DNA of 64,000 nt from Rotaria sordida (taxonomy: Eukaryota; Rotifera; Eurotatoria; Philodinida; Philodinidae): the NCBI GenBank assembly GCA_905250125.1, contig CAJNOL010000098.1, positions 186,001 through 250,000 on the forward strand. The letters run 5' to 3'. Made by a program: the position numbers and the translations under genes. Below the pieces are notes generated by a model. It had not been told where the DNA came from and searched no databases. It saw nothing but the letters and a program-made list of their open reading frames with translations. Numbering within the stretch: the stretch's first letter is position 1; every line of letters begins with the position of its first letter. Of the stretch, positions 1-8,888 are shown piece by piece.

Positions 1-376
1 TGAACTAAAATTTGCTTTTAAAATTGAAATTATTAGATCTACAGATTTTTTTTTTGTGAAATTATATTACACAATCAAACCTAACATCTCATGTAAAAAA
101 AAATAAGTACTCTCGAAAGTTCATTAATAAATACTAAAGTTTGTTTGAAATAGTACAGTATGAATTTTCTTTGAGACATCGTTTATGTAAAGCATTACTT
201 TCCCAATAGAAGAGAATTGAAATTAGCAAAATATTTGAACTAATAATACTTTTTAAATTTAATATTCAGTTGAAGGATTTATGTTATATTACTCTAAAAT
301 TCTTTATTATTATTCGTATGGATCAATTTTTTATTTTCTCATATTCACTATAAACTTTATTAATAATAAATCTTAC

Positions 377-704
377 CATTTATTTGTGAAATATCTTGAT
401 CATAGTTATTTGTAATCAGTAAATTTCGAAGATCGTCAAGAGCTAATTGAGCAGCTGCACGCTGTGCTAATTTAATACTACGCTCAGCACTAACATAGTC
501 TTTATCACCCACATAAAGTCGAATTGTATACATTTTTGCATGAGCTGGACCTGACTCTTTTTCCAGTCGATATTTAATAAATATCTATATTGATATATGA
601 TTTTTTTTTTAATACTAATAAAAATTTCTTTAGTTTTTGTTTGAACATACTTTATTTCGTCGAGCTAAATCATAAATAAGTTTTATCGGTGAAGGTTGTT
701 GCAT
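377..704 (-). CDS. Staufen-like double-stranded RNA-binding protein (5' part only)
   Basis: Two exons are visible: 704..651 and 584..377, joined in frame across a 66-nt GT-AG intron. A good donor (gtaaga) at 376 shows the gene continues beyond the left edge of the window. The product starts MQQPSPIKLIYDLARR and continues with ESGPAHAKMY, then a basic SIKLAQRAAAQLALDDL helix. This is the alpha-beta-beta-beta-alpha double-stranded-RNA-binding domain, and the GPAH..M and KxAQ.AA signatures are closest to the first full dsRBDs of Staufen. Staufen proteins bind structured mRNAs for localisation and decay. The start is the ATG directly before the domain. Family assignment rests on one domain, so another dsRBD protein remains possible. 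Confidence 0.72.
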
Positions 705-1725
705 TTTTTTGGTTTTTTTTGAAAATAATAATAATAGGATAAATTATGTACACAGGATAATAAAGAGGGAATGAAGAAGTGTCTGTCTTTTTATTTGTTT
801 CACATTGATTTTCTTCTTAGATATTAATAGACGGACGGATGAACACACATGTATAACAGATAAAATGACGCAGAAGCACAAATGGTCAGAAAAAAAAAAT
901 GCGCGTGACTACAGAATGATAAAATGATAAACAGCAAAGAAAAAAAAGAATAGAAGCAAATCTTTTGTTTTTTTTTTCTTCTTTCTTTATTTCATGTTAT
1001 TGAGTATATTTGAAAAAAAAATACGCTAAACTTGATAGCAACAGATGGAGTATATTTATGATTAAATGTATTCACAATATGAAATATTTGAAATTTTTAT
1101 TTCGTAATATCAATAAATTGTGATTAATATACTTCGATAAAAAGAAAATATTAACTTACTTTCGAGTCAATATAATCGACCATTATAGACATCCATAAAA
1201 AGTTTATATGAGTAACATCGTCTAAATAAAATGAAGTATTCGTATATACATTTGAGATCGAAAAATCGAAGGTTTATTTGAATAATTTTGTTGTAAATGT
1301 ATGCGAAGGTACTGATAGTGCTTGTGTAAGTAAATAGTACATATTTATTTGCCTTGTGATTCTCTATATTATCATGTTGTGAATTTATTTCGTCTGTTAA
1401 ATCAAAACATATGGTATGTAGATTATAAATGTCCTTCTATTTTGAGTAGATTCAAGTCATATGTTGTTTTTAAGTTTTTATCAAAATATTAGCGTCAAAC
1501 GAAAGGTTTACGCATTCTTTTCAATTGCGTTTATTTGTTGATATCAAACAATAAAAAATTGATATTGTCCAACTATGTTATATTAATCGTAGACGTACAC
1601 ATGATTGAAAGTAACGAATTTTTTTGACAGTAAAATACTATATCAAAAAGATTTTAAAAAAAAAGGAAGTGCACATATAAACGCATTAATTTTTCTTCAT
1701 AGGGAAAAAAAACAAATCAAACAAA
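705..1725. other. intergenic, no gene seen
   Basis: Very AT-rich spacer between two minus-strand genes, with poly-A/T runs and no reading frame of protein-like composition. It should contain the promoter of the Staufen-like gene just above position 704 and the 3' end of the zinc-finger gene near 1725. I see no conserved element. Confidence 0.6.
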
Positions 1726-2370
1726 TTAAAAATTTGTTCTACTTTGTTTACAGTGACGACAATCAACATCACTTGATTTGTTTTTTTCAGTACAATATTT
1801 GCATCGCCATGAAAGACCATTTTCGGTATCTCTATTTAGTATTTGTTTCTTATCATTGGCAGAACTAGATGAAAGATTATCTTCATCTTCTTCATGTATT
1901 AATTCTAGATTTCTATCAAAATATTCTTGATTTCCATGAAGATATTCTTGATTTTCAGCATAGTATTCTTGATTTCTGTCTAGATATTCTTGATTTTCAG
2001 CATAAAATTGTCTATATGGATCATAATATTCTTGATTTTCAGCATAATATTGTCTATACGGATCATAATATTCTTGGTTTTCAGCATCATATTGTCTGTC
2101 TTCATAAGACTCATATGAAGAATCTTGTTTCTTTGATTGGTTTTTTCTTTTTCGTCGAAAAAGTCGTCGAAGTGTATCATCAAATGATAAAAGTTCGTGT
2201 TGCATTTGTTGTATTGATGGATCATCTTCAATCCTTTTAGAACCAAAGAGTTTTTCAGGTATTCTTTGTGTTACCTCAATAACTTCGTCAGTTTGTGCGG
2301 CATTTGGACGCATACCAAACGCCAACTCATCCATTGTGACATGTGATTTAATCGATTGTTTATGTCCCAT
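1726..2370 (-). CDS. RanBP2-type zinc-finger protein with tandem Tyr/Asn/Glu-rich repeat
   Basis: Intronless 214-residue frame starting MGHKQSIKSH. Three parts are visible: an N-terminal region of ordinary composition with a basic cluster LFRRKRKNQSKK (residues 70-81); a degenerate repeat of about 14 residues built on YAENQEYYDPYRQ (about residues 94-153); and a C-terminal zinc finger. The finger has W188, C190, C193, N197, C204 and C207, which fits W-x-C-x2-C-x3-N-x6-C-x2-C of the RanBP2/NZF class exactly. Members of this class bind ubiquitin, RNA or Ran. The asparagine-containing form fits either ubiquitin or single-stranded RNA binding, and the sequence does not decide between them. The full-length protein is not one I recognise. 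Confidence 0.7.
   Translation of the reverse strand: MGHKQSIKSHVTMDELAFGMRPNAAQTDEVIEVTQRIPEKLFGSKRIEDDPSIQQMQHELLSFDDTLRRLFRRKRKNQSKKQDSSYESYEDRQYDAENQEYYDPYRQYYAENQEYYDPYRQFYAENQEYLDRNQEYYAENQEYLHGNQEYFDRNLELIHEEDEDNLSSSSANDKKQILNRDTENGLSWRCKYCTEKNKSSDVDCRHCKQSRTNF
1912..2091 (-). repeat. in-frame 42-bp tandem repeat inside the zinc-finger gene
   Basis: Roughly four degenerate copies of a unit of about 42 bp, encoding YAENQEYYDPYRQ and variants ending LDRNQE or LHGNQE. Shorter 21-bp sub-periods are visible at the distal end, where AENQEYL and RNQEYY alternate. The frame is kept throughout, so the array is expressed as a repeat domain and is likely to vary in copy number. Confidence 0.75.
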
Positions 2371-2701
2371 ATTTGATTTGAAATAGTTGATATATTATGT
2401 TTCTTACCTGTAAACACTATATATTCGTGTGCTCTCAAGCATGAAAATAAAAATATTAATATTGAGACTAAAATGTTATTTTTGTATTGAATATATGTAT
2501 ATATATTTTTTTAATGAGAATGTATAAAAACCTGACAACATCAAAAAAAAAGTCATCTCGAATATACAGAATAAATAAAAGAAATGAGTATTCTGTTTAG
2601 AAAAAAAAACCTCAGAAACGAATATATAAATACTATCCAATAGGAGTTACACATACGATCAATATTTTTAGACTTGACATCACTGTTATCTGAATTAAAA
2701 T

Positions 2702-3395
2702 TTATGAACAACAACATAAGATTCCAATACGTTTAGAAGGTAATGGAGTAAGTGCAGCTAATATAGCAGCATCAAATGTTTCTTTAAGATTTTCTTGTGT
2801 TAATGCTGAACATTCAATATATCCATATGCACCATATTCTTTTGCTGCATGTTCACCTTGTTCACGTGTTATTGGTTTTTGTTTTGATTTAGCTAAAAAT
2901 TCAATATCGGCTAGATTTGTACGAAGATCAATTTTAGTTCCAACAAGAACAAATGGTGCGCTTCGAGTTGATGATGATTGACGAATTTCATTAATCCAAA
3001 CTTTAAGAGCATTATTAAATGATGCTGGAGACATAACACTGAAGCAAACAAGAAATACATCAGTATTTGTATATGAAAATGCACGCATTAATTCAAATCC
3101 TTGAACAAAAAGAAAAAAGAACAAATAAGATTAGAATCTTCTCTTGAAAAGAAAAACAATTCTTACCAGTTTGACCAGCCGTATCAAATAGAGCAAGTGT
3201 ATATGGTTCATTATTAATCATTACAGTAACTGAATAATTATCAAATACCGTAGGTACATAAGACTGTGGAAATGTATTTGTAGTATATGATATAAGCATT
3301 GATGTTTTACCGACACAACCATCACCTACACAAACACATTTAATTGTTTTATTTGTATGATTACCGCCGATTGGATCATTCGAAGATTGTGGCAT
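2702..3395 (-). CDS. Rho-family small GTPase (Rac/Cdc42-like)
   Basis: Two exons, 3395..3167 and 3099..2702, joined in phase 1 over a 68-nt intron give 208 residues. Visible GTPase motifs: P-loop GDGCVGKT (24-31), switch [11 protein letters not shown] with the effector threonine, DTAGQ (71-75), and a VGTKIDL base-recognition loop with the Rho-type insert after it. The C-terminus CCCS is a CaaX prenylation box preceded by another cysteine, so the protein should be lipid-anchored. Role by family: a GTP-dependent switch for actin and polarity. Two oddities: the residue after P-loop GDG is Cys, and the usual Glu-Asp after the switch II glutamine is Thr-Gly. It is therefore a divergent member and cannot be named Rac, Rho or Cdc42 with certainty. 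Confidence 0.88.
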
Positions 3396-3900
3396 TATCT
3401 AAAAAGAATAATATATGGCATTATTATGCGTTATATTTTCAATGTTGTTTCTGGATTTCATTCACTTCGTTTATATAAAAAAATGCTGCCACACAATTGT
3501 CTATTAATCACAATGCTAGAAAAAAAAACAAGCGATATGAGAAAAAGTAAAGAATGAAGGCGTTTATTTGATATAGAAAATCAAAATCAAGTGTGTACAG
3601 ACATTTATATAATTTATCTATTAAACAATAACAAATACCATAAAACAAAAAAGTGTTGTATACATACGTATGATTGTTTCGGTCAATAAAACCGAAAATT
3701 ATTCATCAATATACAATGGAGAAATCTCTAGCAATTTGTCAATGTATTTTTGATAAACTTGAATTTATTTTCATAAATTCCATTGGAAGTCTTACATTAA
3801 AAAGTCGAAATGAAAATTTTCAAGTGAATAAAATACATTGAAAAATTGTTTTCTTTTCTATTGTATACGATTAGAAGAAAAAAAATAAAAGAGGAAAATT
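3396..3900. other. intergenic, promoter side of the Rho-like gene
   Basis: About 500 bp of AT-rich sequence between two minus-strand genes. It must hold the Rho-like gene promoter and the 3' untranslated region of the coiled-coil gene. No recognisable element. Confidence 0.5.
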
Positions 3901-4878
3901 TCAAACATATTTGACCTGTTTAATATCGCATAAAAATTGTTCATTCTCTTGGGGATTTGCTAAAGCCATATGTTTTCTTAATTGATCTAATGCAAGTAAA
4001 TTTTGTCTTCGTAAATCTAGTTCTTTATCTAATTTCGTTTGTAAATTATTAGTTTCAATTTTAAACCGATCTTTATCAACTTGAGCACGTTTTTCAACTA
4101 AATCAACACGTCGATCACATTCACGTTTTATTGTTTCATCATAATGATCAATTTTTTTTTCAAGCTGGTCAATACGTGATTGTTTTTCAAGTAAACCAGT
4201 TTGCATTTGTAAATGATTACGACGATAGAATTCATTTTGTTCAGTTAATTTTTCGATATGTTCAATAAGTTCTTTATTTTCTTGACGTTGTTCTTCAAGA
4301 AGTTGTTCTGATGAATTTGTTCGTATGGTCCAACGTGTATGAGTTTTTTTTAGAGATAAATGTTCTTCTCGAAGTTTTTCTAATATTTGATTTGTTTCAT
4401 TAAATTTATTTTTAAAAATTTCAAGTTGTTCTCGATAATAATCATTTTCAGATTTCAAACGTAAACAATCATCATGAACTTTCATATAAGCTGAACGAAT
4501 AATAGAAATTTCATCAGATGTCCAAAGATTTTCAGTTTCATTAGTTTTTTCTTCCTTTTCTTTATGCTTTTCAAGAAATGCTCGAATAAGACGAATATCA
4601 AGCACAGAATCAACAGGTTCAGTTTGATTAGCTTTTGTTTTTGTTTTACTTTTGATTTTTTCATCTTCTTCTTGTTGAGCTAAGCGTTGAATGAGAGTAA
4701 ATAAATAAGATTGTTCATAAATAGCGGCTAATGTTGGAGCATCAAATGTTGATAATGTGGTAATATAACGACGTACACGTTGATGATCAGGTTGAAATGT
4801 AGCGCGATAATCACGAATAGAATACTGAGGAGGAAAAAGAGATTCAACCCAATGAGATGGTAAAGGTGAAGAAGTCAT
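3901..4878 (-). CDS. coiled-coil protein, function unknown
   Basis: Intronless 325-residue frame with start MTSSPLPSHWVESL. Residues 1-60 look globular (aromatic and proline-containing). A charged low-complexity stretch, EEDEKIKSKTKTKANQTEP, follows at about 69-88. From about residue 125 to near the end the sequence is an almost continuous heptad pattern rich in Glu, Lys, Gln and Leu (for example LEKLREEHLSLKK and QLLEEQRQENKELIEHIEKL), indicating a long coiled coil. There is no signal peptide or membrane segment. It shares a 513-bp divergent intergenic region with the CTDNEP1-like gene. Coiled coils of this kind are common in centrosomal and ciliary proteins, but nothing here proves that role. 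Confidence 0.75.
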   Translation of the reverse strand: MTSSPLPSHWVESLFPPQYSIRDYRATFQPDHQRVRRYITTLSTFDAPTLAAIYEQSYLFTLIQRLAQQEEDEKIKSKTKTKANQTEPVDSVLDIRLIRAFLEKHKEKEEKTNETENLWTSDEISIIRSAYMKVHDDCLRLKSENDYYREQLEIFKNKFNETNQILEKLREEHLSLKKTHTRWTIRTNSSEQLLEEQRQENKELIEHIEKLTEQNEFYRRNHLQMQTGLLEKQSRIDQLEKKIDHYDETIKRECDRRVDLVEKRAQVDKDRFKIETNNLQTKLDKELDLRRQNLLALDQLRKHMALANPQENEQFLCDIKQVKYV

Positions 4879-5391
4879 CTAAAAGAAAAGAAAAAAATTC
4901 TTTTTTTAGTTGCCATGGATAATTTATTCACTATTATTGCAGCAGATGTATATTTATACTTTCTTTTAAAGATTCGTTCATGTATCCATATGGTGCATTC
5001 AATTACTTGTTCACTTAGCAGCTGTTCAAATTTATTTTGTATATAATGGTATAAGAATTGTTTGATTGCTAGAGAAATCTCTGAAAACTTGATGAATATT
5101 GAAGTTTAAAATCTAACTATAGAATTAATGAAGGAAAATGGTATCCTTAAATTCATTCAATCTTTTTTGTTCATGCGGTTTTATCTTCATCTTTTTTCAT
5201 TGGTATCCTGTTTACCATTGATTGTCATATGGTGACCTCCATTCAATCTTCTTAAGATTCTATTGGTTAATTTAACTAGTCTGTCAGCTGTATTATATTT
5301 TGTATTTTTCGTCAAGTTCATTCTTATTTTTTTATTTTTGCAATTAAACATAATAATGTTTACTGTTTAAATAAAAACTTTATATATTGTA
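4879..5391. promoter_or_regulatory. divergent intergenic region, putative shared promoter
   Basis: The 513 bp between the start of the coiled-coil gene (minus) and the CTDNEP1-like gene (plus) must contain both promoters. The sequence is AT-rich with several poly-T tracts. I see no clear TATA box or palindromic operator, so the call rests on the head-to-head arrangement alone. Confidence 0.4.
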
Positions 5392-6559
5392 ATGCCATCA
5401 TCTGCAGTTATTCGAGTTCAACAGCAACAAGGATTAGTTACTCAAAATAATCATCCAAATTTAAATAGTGAAAAAAATACAATAAGCATGTTTCGTTTAT
5501 TTCTTCGTGCGTTTGACTATATTTATTTTATAAACACAAAAATCTTCTTTTATTTTTTGTTAATGTTCAAACGATTATTAAGATTTTTTTTTGGGGTCTG
5601 GACATTTATATTTGTTACTTTGCGTGGATCAAAGAAAAAAGTATTAGATAAAAAAAAGATATTTTCTTATAATTAAAACTTATATGTTTTTTATTTTAGC
5701 TTATTCAATTTCAATCTGTTAAATATTATAATTGTCCTCTTCAACCATTATCTCTTCATAGATTACGTATGTGTTTGTTAAATTTTTTTCCAGTTGTATA
5801 TATCTGTCTTTTATAGATTTTCTTCCTAAAAAAATCTTAGTATTAGATTTGGATGAAACATTAATACATTCACATCACGATGGTCTTTCACGGGTTGTTA
5901 CTGTTAAACCAACAGGACCACCTGATTTTATAGTTCGTGTTGAAATTGAACGACATCCAGTTCGATTTTTCGTTTATAAACGACCACATGTGGATTATTT
6001 TCTTGAAACAGTAAAGAAACAACAAGACAAAAAAAAGAAAGAAAGAAAGAAAGTTATTATTTTATATTTTAGGTGAGTCAATGGTATGACCTTGTTGTAT
6101 TTACAGCATCTATGGAAATTTATGGTGCAGCTGTAACTGAAAGATTAGATAATAATCGAAATATTCTTTCACGACGATATTTTAGACAACATTGTACACT
6201 TGAATTTGGCGCATATTCAAAAGATTTAGCTGTTGTTAATAATGATCTTTCACGGATATTTATTTTAGACAATAGTCCTATTGCTTATCGTTCTTATCCA
6301 TTAAATGCAATACCCAGTAAGAAATTAATTATCATTTATATTTCTAACAATTGTTATTTATCTTGTTGTTTTAGTTAAGTCATGGTTCTTTGATCCAACA
6401 GATACATGTTTATTAGCCTTACTTCCATTTCTTGATGCATTAAGATTTTGTCGTGATGTTCGATCAGTATTAGGAATGAACTTACATTTACATCAGAATT
6501 TAATGGTGACAAGTACAACTGGATTCACTACACAAGTTGTTCCGTCATCAGCGCGATAA
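5392..6559 (+). CDS. CTDNEP1: CTD nuclear envelope phosphatase 1 (Dullard) homologue
   Basis: Five exons: 5392..5640, 5700..5766, 5817..6010, 6073..6316 and 6375..6559, all in frame, giving 312 residues. The catalytic HAD/FCP1 signature DLDET is at 116-120 (nucleophile D116, acid D118). It is followed by [23 protein letters not shown] and RQHCTLEFG, with ILDNSP and [10 protein letters not shown] later; these match Dullard/CTDNEP1 closely. A hydrophobic N-terminus (about residues 33-76) fits the membrane anchor of this nuclear-envelope/ER phosphatase, which dephosphorylates lipin and controls membrane lipid synthesis. The first exon is longer than in vertebrate homologues, and a small extra intron inside it or a later start cannot be excluded. 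The C-terminal tail after LHLHQ is extended. Confidence 0.92.
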
Positions 6560-7021
6560 TAATTTAGATAGCTACTATGATTACCACTCTTTCTTTTTTC
6601 TTCTTTTCTGTCTGTTTTTTTCCTCTTTATTGTACATTGTTTTGTGTGTGTGCGTGTGTGTGGATCTCATGACAGAGAAAATAAAACGGGCAGCCCGGTT
6701 AACGTGGCCATTGTGATTAGTTAGTTATTCGTTTAGCTCGAAAGAAATCCATATGCCTAACTTTTTTGTTCTTCTTTTTATTAGTCTCTACTTTAAAAGC
6801 AAAGAAAAACAATATTATTTAGAAACGAACCGTCTTATTGTATATGTCAATCCTATTGTTGACATCAACTGACATTTCAATATAATTTATGAGAAGTCTA
6901 TGTTGATAAATGGTTGTTTTTAAGAGAAAGAAACGCGACTCGATTAGTTAGCATTTCATAGTACTTCACTTATATTTGGTCTAGAGTAATTCAATTTTGT
7001 TTCAAATAGATAAAGTGATAA

Positions 7022-7084
7022 TCAAGGGAGAAAAAACGCGCTTGCAGTACTTCAAAGTACTGTAGTCATGCTTTTCCCCCTTGA
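7022..7084. repeat. imperfect 63-nt hairpin
   Basis: A left arm beginning tcaagggagaaaaaa and a right arm ending ttttcccccttga can pair over about 30 nt with several mismatches. They close on a perfect stem around agtacttcaaagtact. It could be a very short MITE or an expressed hairpin; no transcript evidence can be seen. Confidence 0.6.
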
Positions 7085-8123
7085 GCATTAACACTCTGTC
7101 ATAGGTTTTTCTTTTGCAGAAAAATGGTTAGAATTTAAATTATCACTAAGTATCTTGTTAAATGTTATAGATAAAAGTGCTCGAGGACATTTGACGACTG
7201 GTGACAATAGCTATCTAGTCGTCAGATCAATAATCGACTTTGGGCAGATGTGAAATTTGCATCAGCATCAGAACGCAAAGAAGTCGTTAGCAGCGCTTCT
7301 ATGTTCCCACGCATTCAATTAATGTAATCAAGGTTATAAAAATAATACAAACAGCGATCAAGATAAATTTAACGATTCAAAAGAAAGATAAACTTTATCG
7401 AGTGGTAGTGTAATTCTATCTGTTTAAGTTACATTTACCATAAAGCAACATTTAGTTAAGTTCATACTTGAAATATAATTTTTTTTGTTTAGAGTAATAT
7501 TGAGTAAACTAGCTATCAAATTCATCAGTATTTTCAAAACTGAAATATTATTATAATATATGAGTTACTAAAATTAGTGATAGATATTTCAAAAGAAGTT
7601 GACACAGGTTTTTTTTAATGAAATTCAATCTGTTTAAAATAGTAAAACAAAAACTATTCTTCTATTTCAAAGTTCATTAGAACCAAGTTCTTAAGTGCAA
7701 AGCTCAAAATAGAAAATATTAAAAAGTTTAACAAAATTCTTCAATATGGTATCATATGTCTGTTAAATCCTAAGACTATAATGAAGAAAAATGATATTTA
7801 TAACATGATATTATAAGCTTCGACTGGCTTTTTAATAAGATAATAAAATTATAAATATTCAAAAGGAAATAATGAGATAAGTTGATAATAATAAAAACTT
7901 AATATTTAGAATTCATATCAAACAAAACGAACAAAGGCTTCCATTATTAATAGAAACACAAAACTGTTCTTTTTTTTAAAAGATAATTTTGAGTGTATAC
8001 AGATTATATATTAAAAAAGGTTATTAATCAAAAGCATTATGCAGATAAATTCAGAATATGAATAAGAGTCTAATTAAATTATATATCTTGTAAATCCGTA
8101 TCAACAAATCCTTTATATGATTC

Positions 8124-8283
8124 AAACACCAAACAATCTATCTTCTATTTATCAACAAAATAGTTTTTCGAAATGTTTGAAAAAAAAAATGGAGATAAAG
8201 TGTAACATACTGTTTTGTTGATAAATAGAAGGTAGATTGTTTGATGCTTGAAAAAAAAATGAAGATAAAGTGTAACATGATCT
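8124..8283. repeat. inverted repeat overlapping a direct repeat
   Basis: 8124..8160 and 8213..8250 are inverted copies (about 37 nt, roughly three mismatches) containing aacaatct.tcttctattt. A second unit, containing aagataaagtgtaacat, is repeated directly near 8178..8208 and 8250..8279. The arrangement suggests a small foldback element with an internal duplication. Confidence 0.7.
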
Positions 8284-8378
8284 CATGTGATACCTTTTTT
8301 TTTTTAAAGAGAACGAAATCGAAAATATTCACATACATTGATTCGCGTTAGTGTACATATTAGACAAAATTCTTTATC

Positions 8379-8888
8379 ATGACACAACGTATAACTGAAA
8401 ACAGATCAAAAACTAATACTAATTTAAGTCGATTGTTCAATTTTTGTGGTATATTCTTATTGTGTCTAAGCATAGCCGCATATATTAAAGAGCGATTGAA
8501 AGAATAACGATTTGTAAAGAGTTTTTGTTATGTTCGAACATCTCGAGTCGAATCTAGTATATGTCGAGGAGGATATTCTAATATTTGCTACTTTCCTGTG
8601 TGGTAAGTCGCGTATACTAGGAATGAAATACGAAACGGAACGATCATTGAAAAACCAAGAATAATGCGAAGTACTTATTTGTATGCATCCGAAAGGAGAG
8701 AACGATTTTAAGTAAGTAGAAGAAATAATGTTGATGATAAATTTAAGAAACTTGATGATATTCAATGGTACTATGCAACTATTTGTTTTTTCGGACTTGC
8801 TTTACTCATTTTTGGTACAATATTAACTCTATTGGCAATTATCTTCTATATTATTACATCTAAATGTTCTTCACATTTTGATTTATAA
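8379..8888 (+). pseudogene. two-transmembrane protein frame interrupted by three in-frame TAA codons
   Basis: From the ATG at 8379 one frame runs 170 codons to a TAA at 8886-8888 without any frameshift, but contains TAA at 8505-8507, 8604-8606 and 8709-8711. The reading is protein-like on both sides of each stop. It has a hydrophobic segment FCGIFLLCLSIAAYI, a cysteine-containing loop (ICRGGYSNICYFPVW) with an NGT glycosylation site, a charged stretch, then a long hydrophobic segment starting WYYATICFFGLALLIFG and a short tail. Topology resembles small two-pass membrane proteins; I do not recognise a family. All three stops could derive from CAA. Alternatively an intron 8603..8716 (donor GGTAAGT, in-frame acceptor aagtaag) removes two of them, but the first stop remains. 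Broken gene is the simplest reading. Confidence 0.55.

Larger units (their letters stand above)
6560..8378. other. intergenic with two hairpins
   Basis: About 1.8 kb without a supported gene. It contains a GT-rich microsatellite near 6641-6662, an imperfect hairpin at 7022..7084 and an inverted/direct repeat cluster at 8124..8283, listed separately. The rest is AT-rich and shows nothing coding. Confidence 0.55.

Noticed and set aside
1869..2246. Open frames on both strands overlapping the zinc-finger gene
   Set aside because: They arise from the periodic repeat and have no start context or domain; the minus frame with the perfect zinc finger is the real one.
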